Shown: positions 22,396-35,189, counted from the stretch's first letter. The stretch: 64,000 nt of DNA from Artocarpus heterophyllus (GCA_025403435.1 CM046352.1:124001-188000), one strand, 5' to 3'. Translations and numbers: made by a program. The notes: a model not told the origin generated them from the sequence alone.

Positions 22396-22769
22396 TTGAT
22401 ATCTGACATCGGTACTCCTTGTATATGCTAAGATTGCGCACGCCGCACCTCATAGATATATAGCCCAACCGAAAATTCAGGACTGAGCTCCAAAGGATGA
22501 TTGTCAGTGGAATATTGTTGAATTTCAACGTCAAGTGATCTCTCCATAGAAAAATAATAATAATGTATGATATGGTAGATCAATTACTTGAGGGACTGCT
22601 CGAATTTAATTTAGATGTGCTCCAACTCCGATATATATAGTATCCATGAGTACTGCTAATGTTGGAAATTTCTCCGATTTAAAATTCAAAAAAAAAACTC
22701 TAAATTAATTAATGTTCTTTTCAATATTTTTTTGAATCTTTTATGTGAACCGTCAAAATAAAAGTTCCT
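22396..22769. other. Intergenic, no gene seen
   Basis: AT-rich sequence between the DC1 inverted repeat and the first copy of the dispersed ~400-bp unit. Nothing coding recognised. Confidence 0.6.
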
Positions 22770-23140
22770 ACAAATGGCTTTTCTTTTTCTTTATAAAAAC
22801 AATCCACGAATAATTCCTAGCTTTAACTTCTTTTTGTTTTTAGACAAAGAACAAACAAGAAGACAACTGCGGATATATATCTTGCTTTTTTTCCTTGTGG
22901 ATTCATAGTTTTAGCTATTTTTAGACAAAGAACAAAAAACAAATCCAAAGAAGAAGAGAAGAAACAAGTAAAGAATATATATCCAGCTGCTCTTGTTGTT
23001 TGTTGATTCCTTGCTTTAGCTTGTTGATTGGAAAAATGAAAAGAGAAAAAAAGAAACATCTTCAGACAGCCAAACATTCACTACTGAAAGCTAAACGTGA
23101 CGCAAGAAGAAACAATTTACAATTTATAAATTTATAGTTC
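22770..23140 (+). repeat. Dispersed ~400-bp unit, copy A
   Basis: Marker order: ATGGCTTTTCTTTTTCTT, CACGAATAATTCCTAGCTTTA, TAGACAAAGAACAA, an AAGAAGAAG-rich stretch, TTGTTTGTTGATTCC, CAGACAGCCAAA, GAAAGCTAA. The same order and orientation occurs at 25000-25440, 25660-26155, 35190-35850 and 36060-36540. This copy lacks the upstream part seen in B to E. No open frame is shared, so I regard it as non-coding. Confidence 0.75.
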
Positions 23141-23187
23141 TCTTTTATTTTAATTGAGTGCCATTAATATCTCCCTATGTTGTTTTA

Positions 23188-23690
23188 ATGAAAGATAAAT
23201 TCTGCAAATTCTCTCAAACTATATCATTTGTATCAATATGCCCTCTAAACTTTAAAATGTACATGTTGTGTCCCCTAAACTATAATATACTATATATCAA
23301 CTCCTGAACTTTGATACGTGTTATTTTTTAGACAAAATAATACATGTTACGCTCAGTAAAAATAAATTCATCAGTTTACGCAAAACCTTTAAAGAACCAA
23401 CTTGAATTACGATACATTCTACACGTTTCCTGTCTCTTTTTTTTTTTTTGCTTTTGAGCAGGAACTCTAAAGATATAATATATGAGAATTTGATATCCAA
23501 CTAGTTCATGTAAAGTGAAAAGAATATTCATATCAACCCCGAATTATCATATCTAATGTTTCAACATTATCTGGAGAAATATCATAGTTTAAGGGCACAA
23601 CATATATGTTTTAAAATTCAAGAGACATATTGATACAAGTGACATAGTTCATTGAAAATTTGTGAAATTTGTCCTTTAATTAATTATTAC
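23188..23690. mobile_element. Foldback MITE with ~100-bp inverted termini (Mutator-like)
   Basis: The left arm (23188-23290) contains CATTTGTATCAATATGCCCT and ACATGTTGTGTCCCCTAAAC. The right arm (23570-23690), read on the opposite strand, has CACTTGTATCAATATGTCTC and ATATGTTGTGCCCTTAAAC. The ends resemble the AAATT.CACAAATT termini common in plant MULE-type MITEs. A clean 9-bp target duplication was not found. No ORF. Confidence 0.6.
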
Positions 23691-24999
23691 CCTTTAGATA
23701 TTTTTTGTTTTCGTTTTGTTTTGTTTTACATGAAGGATTTAATATTTGAGCTTGCTAGTTATGATTAGCTTGTTATTTCAATGTCACTATGCGAACTATG
23801 TTTCCGCTTATGATTAAAAACTAGCTTTCATCATTTTACATTATTCAAGGGCGCCTAATGTACGAAACCATAAAGATATTGATGAAAATTATACTATAAG
23901 TTATTTGTTTGGGTATTTAAGGATTGAATTACACAAATTAGAAGTCAATCCATAATCCAATCTGTAAATATTAAATTAGGAAAAATTCAATGCAAAACCA
24001 ATCCATTAACTCTTTAATTCAATCCAATTCAAAATTCACAAATTTTGTGAATTGGATTCCATAAATTTAAGAATATTTAATGTTATTTTAATTTATGCTC
24101 CCGTACATAATGTTTAAGATCTTATGTCTACTTTTTATTATAATCATTAAGCTTTAGAAGTTGTAAAAGGACCAATTTCAACCTCTTAGGTGGAAGGCTC
24201 CAATTTTAAACTCGCCTCACAAGGTGAGTTTGGGAGATTTCTTGATATCAAATAATAATAATAATAATAGGAGACAAATATAAACCCCAAATTTCCAAGA
24301 TCACAACAACAAACTTCACCAACAAAGTTTGTTAACTACAAGTTGATCAAGTCTGTATAGATAATGTTTCCAGAGATGGTGAAAGCCAAAGCAACAAAGT
24401 TTATAGCCTCAACTTTGATTTGCTGCTCGAAGACTCAAGTTGTAAACTCGGCACTCTAATATTACCCACAATTTCTGAATACTTGATTTTCCAGCTCAAC
24501 ATCCCTAAGGGACAAAAATTTCAAAGATGGAAGGTTTCTAGGATAACGAGCCTCCAAGTCTAGGACAATCAATGTTGTTAAATCAAGCAAGCAATAGAAT
24601 CGATTGCCAATCAAATACTTACCATGAAGCTAACGTGTCAAGCCACTTAGCTATTGTTGATTGGTGGTCAGTTAACATGGACAATTACATGCATGGACAT
24701 GTGACAATGTCATGTCATCCGACTTGTGACATATGTCATGCTAGCCTTACTTTGATAACATGACAATGGCGTGTTGATGGCCTGCCAACTTAGCAAATGT
24801 GTAGGTAAAAGAAGTGTCCTTTTTTAGCCTTTTTGTTAATTATTAATAAATTAATAGATTTGTATAGTAATGATAGAAATTATAGTGAAAAATAGAATTT
24901 GTATAGGTAAAAGTCATAAATGTGCACTTCAAAATATGCGATTTAATTTAAAATGCACAGGGTATTAAATTTACAACATAAAGCCTCAAACCAAATCCA
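23691..24999. other. Intergenic, no gene seen
   Basis: AT-rich, with an ATA microsatellite at about 24250-24269 and short AATCCAATTCAA-type repeats near 24000-24060. A short open frame at 24572-24763 has no recognised domain. Confidence 0.6.
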
Positions 25000-25440
25000 C
25001 ACAAAAGTAAGAAATCTCAGAGTCCGTTGGTCAAGTTGCTTCTAACTCGCTAAAGCAGTTTATTCTGCTGCGATGACAAGGAAAGAATAATCCCCCCTAT
25101 ATGGCTTTTCTTTTTCTTAATAAAGACAATATGAATAACGAATAATTCCTTACTTTCTTTTTCTTTTAAGAAAAAGAACGAAAAAGAAGACGAGTACAGA
25201 TATATATATATATATATATATACATCTTCATTCTTTTTGTTTGTTTAATTCCTAGCTTTAGCTATTCTTGGACAAAGAACAATAAAAAGAAGAAGAAACA
25301 AGAAAAGAAGATATATCGTTGTCTTTTTTTGTTTGTTGATTCCTATAGCTTTAGCATGTTAATTAGGAAACGAAAATTTCCAGACAGCCAAAGATTCACT
25401 AAAGAAACAATTGCACAATTTAAACTTATAGGGTTTCTCT
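25000..25440 (+). repeat. Dispersed ~400-bp unit, copy B
   Basis: Starts near GTTGCTTCTAACTCGCTAAA and TTTATTCTGCTGCGATGACA, then follows the unit's marker order to CAGACAGCCAAAGATTCACT. It contains a TA microsatellite at 25201-25221. Confidence 0.75.
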
Positions 25441-25659
25441 GTTTGTTCGCAACATATTCTATCAACATAATATATATATTAGTGATTCCTACATAGAAAA
25501 TTTTTTTATGATACTTAATCAAATTAAATTCATGTAATCAATTGTTGTTAAAATATAACCTTATTAAAATGTAACAATTGTATGGGGTTTCTTCTTGGTC
25601 TTTTTTTTTCCCCACCCTTTCCGGGGTCCAAAAAGCAATTATTTAGTCCTTCTAGAGAA

Positions 25660-26155
25660 AGTTATTCAAGAGAGGAAAATCTGGGTCTAACAGATTGGAA
25701 TTTTCATGAGAAAAAGTTAGCTAGTTTACATTGTTAGATGTTTGAGCCCAGACTAATTTTGGTCGTAAGATCGAGTTACTTGTAACAGTCTAAAGCAAGG
25801 TACTTGTAACCGTCTAAAGCATTTTATTCTGTTGCGATGACAAGTAAAGAATAATTCCCTTTATATTATGATTTTCTTTTTCTTTTCTCTTTTTGAATAA
25901 GGTTAATTCACGAATGATTGCTAGCTTTTTTTCTTTTTAAGTCAAAGAACGGAAAAAAAAATAAAAGAAGAAGAAACAAGTAAAGAATTTTATCCTGCCC
26001 TTTGTTGCTTGTTGACTCGTAGCTTTAGATTGTTAATTAGAAATATGAACAAAGAGAAAACGATACATTTCCCAGGCAGCCAAAGATTCACAGAAAGCTG
26101 GTAATAATTCGAGAATTTCTAAAGTTATAATTTTATAAATTTATGAGTGTGTATG
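25660..26155 (+). repeat. Dispersed ~400-bp unit, copy C
   Basis: Includes the upstream block (AGTTAGCTAGTTTACATTGT), the TTTATTCTGTTGCGATGACA block and the closing CAGCCAAAGATTCAC. It follows copy B almost in tandem, about 220 bp further on. Confidence 0.75.
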
Positions 26156-26515
26156 ATGATTAATTTATAAAACCTTTTTTTTTTTTTGGGTTTGATACGA
26201 AGGTTATAGTATACAACAAAATCCTCCGATAGTCGTCTGAGATGGTAGATTGTACTCTCTATCAATCCCCATTTTGAAGGCTATATATATACAAAATTTG
26301 GCACATGTAATTGAAGCCTGCAAATGAATTTTGGTATTATACTTCAAAATCAAAAAAAAATATTTTTTGAGTCTGCTCAGCTTGTAGATTTGAGAATTCC
26401 CTACAAATTAGAAATTGTGGGATATACGACGTTCATTTAATGACAATTTCATACCAAAGGGAGAAAAATACGTGATAGTGTATGGAAAACAAGAAAACCA
26501 TTGTAGTGATGTAAC
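26156..26515. other. Intergenic, AT-rich
   Basis: No gene seen. It lies between repeat copy C and the presumed start of the Ty3/gypsy-like element. Confidence 0.5.
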
Positions 26516-28200
26516 TGTGAAAATGCACATTTCTTAAAGTTAAATATCATTATTTTTTATTTATATTTCTCATTAAATCCCTTAATTATAGCATTTGTGT
26601 GATAATTAGTATTTTACTGTGTTTGCATGAAAATATATTTAAAAATATGTTTTTAGTGTATTTTTATGTTTAATAATATTTTTAGTAATTTTTAGAATCA
26701 TTTCTATATGTTTAATGATTAATTAGTTTGTAAATAATCAAAACCATAAAAATAATATTGTGTATTTTATTTTGAATCTTAAAATGGTTGTAAATAAATT
26801 TTAAGTTTGTAAATATGTTATTAAATTATTGTAAAATAATTAATTTTAGTTTAGTTATTTTATTTTGATTTAAAATCTGCAAGAAAAATAGAGTAAAATG
26901 GCACGAAAATGAGCAAAAATGGACCTCAAATGAGTGAAAAATTAAAAAAGAGATAAAATTCCAAGTAGGACACGTGGCAAGCTTAGGACCGTCGAATCAT
27001 ACAGCTCAATAGATCACAGCCGTCTACGCGTCCTAGCCCTTAAGAATCATGTACAGCGCGTCTCATGTGTCCGTTCTTTCTCCTCCATCAGATCAACCTA
27101 TCTTTGACTCATCCAAAGGTTCGATTGAGTCCCCTTACGGCGACCAAATCTCAGCCGCAGGATTTAGGTCTGAAGGCCCACGCTACTCCTCCACCTCGTT
27201 CCTGTGTACTCCACCTCACAGGATCAGAGAGCAAAATTTACATTCTCAATAGCTGATTTCAGGCGAGGACAAAGAAGAAAAAAAATAGAAAGCAATCAAT
27301 CTATAGATCATATTTGAATCTGACTAAAACACATAGGTGGCCAAAATAATTATTCAAAAAATCCCAAAACATTTAAAATTGCATCCTAGTCATTTTGCAT
27401 AAAAAATCTCCTAATAAAATAAAAAATATAATAAAAAAATTATGTAAATAGTAAATTTTTCTAGTATAAATATCACCTTCCAATATATTCTGTACCCTTT
27501 TCTCCATTATTTGAAGTAATTCTCTCTCTTTTTCTCTCTCTTAAGTTTTGTTTTTCTCTTAGTTTTAGTTTTATGTTTTTGTAAAAATATTTTTAGTTTT
27601 TATACTGTAAAATAATTATGTTTAATCAAATTATATGTGTTTTTACTTTTGTAATGTCTTTCTAATTTTCTTTTTAGCTGAGAAAAGAGGGGAAATTTTT
27701 GACAAAATTAAGTTATATATTTTTATTTTTTCAAAGTTTTCTAAGTAGTTATAATGTCAAAATTATTTTTAGTAAACTTATGATTTTCATGTTTACTAGG
27801 CTAAAACTCTTGCAAAATTAAGTTTTAATTTATTGTAGATATAGGCTGGTATATATGAGTAATGCCTAAGAACACTTTAATTATTTGTAGACGAGGAATA
27901 ATACAGTAAATGCTTAACTGTAAATTTTGTTAGTAAGATTAGCCAGTTAATTTTGAAATTATACTTAATTGTTAAAAATGAGTTTTTGATGCATTATAAA
28001 CATGAATTGGCACATTAAAACTTTGTAACTCTTAATTTATTGTAGACAAAAGATAGCATATTGTATACTTAGACTATTTTAATAAATATTTTTAAAAAAC
28101 TGAAACATATTTAAGTTAATTGCTAGAATAGAACCTTTGATCCTCAGCATTGTTATAATATGGTTTCTTTTAAATTAAATTGCAATATAGTTAAAGTTCC

Positions 28201-28365
28201 AAGGCTATTTGATAAGGGCAATTCAAACCAACTTTTTAGTTATGAACAGTATAAAGCTCTCATATGCTACAGTAAAAATAAATAAATAAAATAAAATAAC
28301 TGCTACAGTGTAAAGCTCTCACATGCTACAGTAAAAATGGCTATAACCATCATGCCAAACGCCTT
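28201..28365. mobile_element. MITE-like element, copy 2
   Basis: 165 bp with termini AAGGCTATTTGATAA / AAGGCGTTTGGCATG (read from each end). Inside, GTATAAAGCTCTCATATGCT and GTGTAAAGCTCTCACATGCT form a duplicated core shared with 7513-7667. It is nested in the gypsy-like leader. Confidence 0.55.
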
Positions 28366-28654
28366 ATCCATCTTCCACTTGGTTAAATCATACTTCTTAT
28401 TATTAAAATTTCATTTACCATTCTAGTTTAAATCGTATTTCTTATTGTTGAAATTCCAAAAACCACAAAAAATCTTAAAAGAGAAAAAGTAAAAAAAAAA
28501 GTGTAAACATTGTAAATAAGTTGAAAATAATTAACTTTGATCTTCAAATTCTTTAGCTAATAAATAAAAATAATATAACTGATATATTAGACCATTGCAA
28601 TATCTTTCCTTGTAGGATCGACCTCGAATTCACCGAGTATTATTATTTAGACCA

Positions 28655-29849
28655 TGTTGAGGGTTTTGGTTCTCCAGCCGAAGCCTAGCAGGTCCCTCGA
28701 ACGTATTGTTGGAGAAGCTGCTCGGGGAGCCTCTATGTGGATTTGCCTTTTGCAGGGGGAGCGTGTCCTATAGGTTCGAACCTTTAACCTCTTGAATAAG
28801 AGGTTTTTAGTTGCTTACCAGGTACCAATCCTAGAATCGGTGCTTGGGATACACCTACGACCCTCTTATACGAGTGGTCACAAGTTCAAATCCTAGGGGG
28901 CGTTCCCCCCGCGGGAGTCAAATCTCAACTGAGTCTCTCCCCGAGCAGGGGCCCTCTAGGCAATACGTTAAAGGTGGCCTACGCAGGATCTCACCCTGCG
29001 ACCAAGAAACGCATATTTTTATGTTAAGGGTTTCGAACGTATTGCCGAAGAGGCTACTTGGGGAGCCTTTACGTGGATTTGCCTCCCGCGAGGGGAGCGC
29101 GTCCTCTAGGTTTGAACCTTTAAACTCTTGAATAAGAGGTTTTTAGTTACTTCCCAGGCGCGTTTTAATGTTGAGGCATTGGGTTCCCCAACCAAAGCCT
29201 AGTAGGTCTCTCAAACGTATTATCGAAGAGGCTACTTGGGGAGCCTTTGCATGGATTTGCCTCCCTCAGAGGGAGCATGTCCCTAGAGTTCGAATATTTA
29301 ACCTCTTGAACAAGAGGTTTTTAGTTGCTTTTTAGGTACCAATCCAACTAAATTAGTTGGATTTGTACTTGGGAAGGGAGTTAAATCTCAGCTGGGTCTC
29401 TCCTAGAGCAGTGGCCCTCTAGGCAATACATTAAAGGTGGTCCATGTAGGATCTCACCCTGCGACCTAAAAATATGCGTTTTTATGTTGAGGGATTGGGT
29501 TCTCCAACCAGAGCCTAGCGGATCCCTCGAACGTATTGCCAGAGAGGCTGCTCGGAGAACCTCTGCGCGGATTTGCCTCCTGCGGGGGGAGCGCATCCCT
29601 TAGGTTCGAACCTTTAACCTCTTGAATAAGAGGTTTTTAGTTGCTTTCCAGGTACCAATCCAACTAATGGTGGGATTGGTACCTAGGAAGCAACTAAAAA
29701 CCTCTTATTCAAGAGGTTAAATGTTCAAACCTAGGGGATGCGCTCCCCCCGCGGGAGGCAAATCCCCGCAGAGGCTCCTCAAGCTGCCTCTCCAACAATA
29801 CATTCAAGGGACCTGTCAAGCTCCTGCTGGGAAACCCAATCCCTCAACA
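28655..29849. mobile_element. GC-rich foldback element with ~180-bp inverted termini
   Basis: Ends are TGTTGAGGG and CCCTCAACA, flanked by GACCA (28650-28654) and GACAA (29850-29854), a near-perfect 5-bp duplication. The ~180-bp terminal unit occurs forward at 28655-28830, about 29030-29160, 29170-29345 and 29485-29665, and inverted at 29669-29849. Two intermediate segments (about 28845-29020 and 29375-29470) are related to each other. Each unit has the hairpin ACCTCTTGAATAAGAGGT and a GGGGGAGCGC block. Base composition is far richer in G+C than the flanks. No transposase ORF. Removing it would leave the gypsy leader running directly into the primer-site region. Confidence 0.75.
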
Positions 29850-29906
29850 GACAACCTTATATTTAAGGTTATATCAAACTTAAACTTTTAGACCTAAACA
29901 AGTTTT

Positions 29907-29924
29907 TGGCCTCGTTGTTGAGGA
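29907..29924 (+). other. Gypsy-type primer binding site (mutated)
   Basis: TGGCCTCGTTGTTGAGGA resembles the TGGCGCCGTTGCCGGGGA primer site common in plant gypsy elements. Most differences are CpG-type transitions. It precedes the gag remnant by about 0.6 kb. Confidence 0.6.
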
Positions 29925-30529
29925 ACAGACAGATATAAGGATAATATATTACTATATTATATATATGGCTAGATAAACTGTCTACTTATTACTATATATA
30001 TACATATATATTTATATTTCTACAATTTTATTTTTTGTTCCCATCATTGACTGCCTTGCTCATTGGAGCAACAATCCTTCTTATGATAACTTTATTTTTT
30101 GCACATTTATTTTTCTATACTTTATTTTTATTTCTAACTTTCAAACATCTAAGTTTTGTATTTCCAATACTTCTAACTTTCTCACTATCTAATCGAACTT
30201 CTAATCTTCTTTTACTTTTTTCAACACTTTTTTTATTTTTTTTCCTTAAAGGGACAGTTGTATCGCTCGATCCTGTTAATATTTCTGTTAGTATTTTTAT
30301 TGTTAATTTCCTTATTTTGCATATGTAAAAATAGCAAAATAAAAAAAGTTATTGTTTACGTCGTTTACATGTTAGTATTTGTTACTATTCATGTACACTA
30401 ATTTTTGTTTCTTTTTCTTTTTATTTTTGCATGTATGCTTTGGTCTCATACGTTAAAATCTTCTCGTTTGGTTAAGAAAAGTTTAAAACATGTTGCACCA
30501 TCTGTTTTATATGTGGCATCTTCACTTTT

Positions 30530-32845
30530 AAACAAAATGGTATATGATGAAAGTGTTAATAATGATAACATGGTTAATCAACAAATTATTAATCCTATTG
30601 TTCGCTCAATGCATGATTATTTGTAACCACTTGTGAATCCACTCTATAGTGTCTTGTTTTTTCTCTTAATAGTTATAATATTAGGTTTGAGCCAAACATG
30701 ATTCATTTGCTTCTAACTTTTCATGGTTTAGAATATGAGAATCCATACTTACATCTTAGAGAGTTTGAAGACATTTGTGTAACTTTTACTGATCAAAATG
30801 TTTCGAATAAAGTTGTTAAACTTAAGCTTTTTCCTTTTCTAAAAGATAAAGCTAAAACTTGGCTCACTTCTTTAAACCAAGATCCATTGGTACATGGCAA
30901 AAAATGGGAACTGAGTTTTTAAAGAAATTCTTTCCAACATATAAAACCAATGTTCTAAAGAAAAAATTCAAAATTTTTCCCAAAATTCAAAGTTTATTTT
31001 TAATTTTAGGAACGTTTTAAGGATTTGTTGAACTCTTGCCCACGTTGTCATTTTGAAAAATGGCATTGCATAAGTTTCTTTTATGAAGGTTTTAACTCAT
31101 GAAACCCATCAACCATTGAAACAATGTGTAATGGAGAATTTCTTGATAAATAACCTGATGAAGCTTTAAATTTTCTAGATAACTGTCAGTATTAGTAACA
31201 TGTTAATACTGAAGGCTCAATTATGTCTAATCTTGTTAATGCTCAAAGAGGTGTTCAACTTAGTTAAGAAAATGATGTAAATGCTAGGATTGCATGTTTG
31301 ACTAAAAAGATTGAAGCCGTGGAACGTAAAAATGTTTAGGAGTCCAAAATTGAAACTTTATAAAGTATTTGCCAAACTCTAGAACACTCAACTTATGAAT
31401 GTCCAATTTGTAAGAAAGAGTCCCATGAACAGGTAAATTACACAAATTAATTGGACCTAGTTAGGAAGCTATTTCTATCTCCACATTCTGACACATACAA
31501 TTTATAATGGAGAAATCATCTTAATTTCAACTAGAGGAATGATCAACTGCAATAGCAATTTCAACCACCACTACCACCTCTACCTTAGAATTCTCGAAAC
31601 CATCTATCATTTCTACAACAATCTCAAATCCACAATTTTCACAAAATCCACAAAATTTTCAAAAAGCCTCCACAAAATTTTGCACCTTATGAATGCAAAA
31701 CTCTTGAAGATGCATTGCAATCAATCATCTAAACACAAAAAGTATTCATTCAAAAATAGGAAGTTCACAACACTCACACGTCACAAGACATTTATGAAAT
31801 TAAAGAGTCCATTTCTAAGCTCACTTCTTCACTTCGCATTCAAGAAAAGGCAAATTTTTTGCTCAACCTGTACATTACTCATCTGTTAATGACATTGCCT
31901 CTTCAAGTTTACCACCACAACAAGAAACTATTAATTTTGTCACAACTTTGAAGTGGAAAAGCTATTGATAAAACCATTCTTTCAAAAGATCAAAAGGTTA
32001 ATTCAACTTTGAAAAGTAATGATAAAGTTAATAGTAATAAGGAAAATTCTATAAAAAAAAAAAAAAGATCGTTTCAAAAGAAAAATTTGTTCCAAAAGTT
32101 CCATTTCCTCAAGCTTCGCTTTTAAAAGAAAAGTATGATAAAATACTAAAATTTTTAAACCCTTCAAGCAAGTCAAAATTAATATTCCACTTTTAGATAT
32201 AATCAAACAAGTCTCATCTTATGCTAAATTTTTGAAAAATCTATGCACAATTAAAAGGAAACATAATGTGACTAAGACTGCATTTTTAGCTGAGAGTATT
32301 AGTTTCATCATTTAATATGATTCACTGTCAAAGTTTAAAGATCCAGGTTGTCCCACAATTTCTTGTATCACAAGAAACACTCAAATTGAAGATGCATTGC
32401 TAGATCTTAGTGCTAGTGTCAACTTTTTGCCTTATTCTATTTACCAACGGTTAGGTTTAGATGAACTTAAGCCAACATCTGTCACACTTTAGTTAGCTGA
32501 TCATTTTGTAAAAATTCCAAGAGGTGTTGTTGAGGATGTACTAGTTCAAATTAATAAGTTTCACTACCCAGTAGACTTTATTGTTTTGCATACACAACCT
32601 ATTGCCAATTCAAATGTTCAAATTCTTGTCATTTTTGGTCGTCCATTACTTGCAACTTCCAATGCTTTGATTAATTGTAAAAATGGAGTACTAAAATTGT
32701 CTTTTGGAAATATGACCTTAAAATTCAACGAGTTTAAGATGGCACAATCTCCTGCTGGCAAGTGCGAAGTGAATTTCATTGAGGGAAGTACCTCTGGAAC
32801 ATCTAAGCTACCTAATCCTTTAGCATATCTCATCAAAAGTTGAAA
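30530..32845 (+). pseudogene. Gypsy-like gag and protease remnant
   Basis: The gag part (30530-30922 in two pieces, then out of frame to about 31190) has the retrotransposon-gag core around ENPYLHLREFED, VSNKVVKLKLFP and DKAKTWL. A decayed Cys/His segment follows near 31380-31440. The protease-like part has DLSAS at 32403-32417, where family members normally have Gly for the first Ser, and the later GRPLLATSNALI block (open frame 32586-32843). Stops and shifts are scattered between. RT is absent. It may descend from a non-autonomous gag-pro element or from an internal deletion. Confidence 0.65.
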
Positions 32846-33150
32846 ACTATCCCAAGCATGTTTTAACTGATGAAACCTTTGAAGTAAAAATTCAATTTTC
32901 AAATAGGAAAACATTATTTGGAAACCTGATTTTGGAAATGAAGTCTTTGAAGATGAATTTATAGAGGGACTTCTATATGAACTTATGTATGAACCTATGG
33001 ATGAAGAGGAGTTTGAGAAAAGATTTGGCAAGTTAAGTTTTTGGGATTGTTACCTTCCGAGAAGATATATATAGGACAACTAATTTTCCACCAATCATCA
33101 ATCTCATTGATTTTGACTCCAAAGATGAAGTTATAATTATTGATTAATGC

Positions 33151-34091
33151 TTGTATTATGTTTTTGTGTTTGTAATTCTGTATTATTTATTTTTCTGTAT
33201 TTCTGTTACTTTGCTTTCGTGTTTTATATTTCCATATGCTATATTTTTCAAAATTTCAGAAGAATAATTTCAAAAATTCATTAAAGTGGCTAAGTGTTAG
33301 AGGTTGAAGTCAGCCTCTAAATAGCATTTTAAATAAAATGATTAAAATGAATTTTTCTGTTTTATAGAATTTTCTTTAGAAAAATATAAAAAACACAAAA
33401 AAAATTAACAAAAAATTTAAAAATTTAAAAGCACAAAAATATTTTCTTTTCCTTTGTAATTAAGTGTTGCTATTTTTCATCATTATTTTTAGATTACTTA
33501 GCCCAATTACTATTTAGCCCAGCCTAGAATAACTTTCACATGTGTTAGTACAGTTTCTCCTGTGTCAAACTGTACCGCATCCTTTATCTATGAAACAATT
33601 CATTGTACATCAAAGTTGAGAATTCTCTGCTCTTTCTCTCTCTAAGCTCTCGAATTCTCTCTGCCTTTTCTCTAGATCTTCAAAGTTTTCCCTAAAAATT
33701 TCCAAAAAACCTTTAAAGTTCTGCGATCTTTAAACACTTTTTCTAAACAGTCTTCAACTTTTCTCTCTTAATCCCATAAAATCTTCTCGATACTTTCTTA
33801 AAACTCTCAGATCCACTAAAAGTACTCAATTCTTTCTCAAAGTTCTCAATTCACTCTCAAGAATCTCATCTTTTATCTCTCAAATCATGGATCCTAAATA
33901 TAATCACTTGAAGAAATACTTCCCTTTCTCGTAAAGAAATACTTTTCAATTTTAATTTTGACGAACATTTGTGATTAGAGACTTAATAATGCCACTCTTA
34001 GCTAAGTTTAGCAGCTCAACATCAACATTGCTAAAAAAAATTGAGATCACATTAAAAAAAAATGATGAGTTTAGTCGGCAAATGCGTAAAA

Positions 34092-34129
<38 letters not shown>

Positions 34130-35189
34130 TAGAAACTAGTAAGTAATAAATTAAAAACCACATTCCGTATGGTGCAAAAAAGAAACAAAATCAGGCGTGT
34201 GCATTGTCAAAATGGTAAGACGTACGGAAATCCATTTCTCCTCGAGATTACAGAATAAACGCATATTAGCAGAGCAAGAAAAATTAAGAGCGAAAAGACA
34301 TTACAAGAAATAGAAGACAACATCATCCTGAAAAGTTATTGGACGAAATCGGTTTGGTTATGGAAAACATATAAAACATACAATATATATTTACTTGTAT
34401 CCATACACTAAAAAATAAGCAAATCTTTGTGTTTAATTGTTTATATATGTTTGACATCACAACATCATCTACACTCTGAAGCACTTGTGAAGTTTGTTTT
34501 CATAAGATATGATAGTGTAGACTTGTCATATCCTCTATACTTTCCACGAAGCCCTTTGAATCTCTTCAACTTTGCTTCTTTTTCGCATCTGCTTGCTTCA
34601 AGACCAAGAAGAGCTTCCACAAGTACTTGTTCCAAAGGTCGGAGTAAAGAGTCGCCAAAGTTGAAGCCTGTGTCTTAGATGCAAATATCTTCAACCTTAG
34701 TTTTGAACAATATTCTGTCATTAATATTTGGGGTCGGAGATTAGTACGAGTTTTGGAATATGTAGCAGGATCATTGCGCAATGTTTTTGAAATCAACCCT
34801 CAACATTAACAACTTTCTTTGTAGAGATGATAGGCGATTCATCATCTCTTATATATCTCTTGTAGGGTCGAACATTGCTCATCCTCCGCGCTAGTTGAAT
34901 ATTGTTGTTGTTGAATATTGATGATTATCTCTTAGCAAGTGTGAGAAGGTGGAGAGGAACCTTTGTTTCCGCAATTTTGCACCATCGGAGGCACAACGGT
35001 GATATGCTTCGTGCCGCATCTCTTGATATAAAATAATAAATTTATTTTATATTTTGAAGTTGGAATTTTAGCTCACTTCATGTCAAAAAAAAAAAAAGAG
35101 GTTTAAAAGAATGTTAGATTAAATGATAAAAGAGTGAATAAATTAATGATATAAGCTAGCATAGCAATTATATAGTTAGAATTAAGATT
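33151..35189. other. Intergenic, no gene recognised
   Basis: AT-rich. The first ~750 bp may still belong to the gypsy-like element (pyrimidine-rich CTCTCT stretches at 33625-33670). A TA microsatellite lies at about 34097-34127. A minus-strand open frame (34796-34566) has no recognised domain. Confidence 0.5.

Larger units (their letters stand above)
26516..33150 (+). mobile_element. Decayed Ty3/gypsy-like element lacking RT and integrase
   Basis: A long LTR/leader-like region begins near 26516 (TGTGAAAATGCACAT), with a TATA box TATAAATA at 27465-27472 and a pyrimidine-rich transcript start region. The GGATCGACCTCG motif near 28617 is common near the LTR ends of plant gypsy elements. A primer-site-like sequence (29907-29924) precedes gag (about 30530-31440), and protease-like sequence lies at 32395-32843. 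No RT, RNase H or integrase is seen and no matching 3' LTR was found, so the borders are approximate. A GC-rich foldback element (28655-29849) sits between LTR and primer site. Confidence 0.55.

Noticed and set aside
28655..29849. GGTTCGAACC and GTTCAAATCC motifs resembling a pol III B box (tRNA or SINE)
   Set aside because: No paired A box at the right distance and no poly-A/T tail; the palindromic layout fits a foldback element better.
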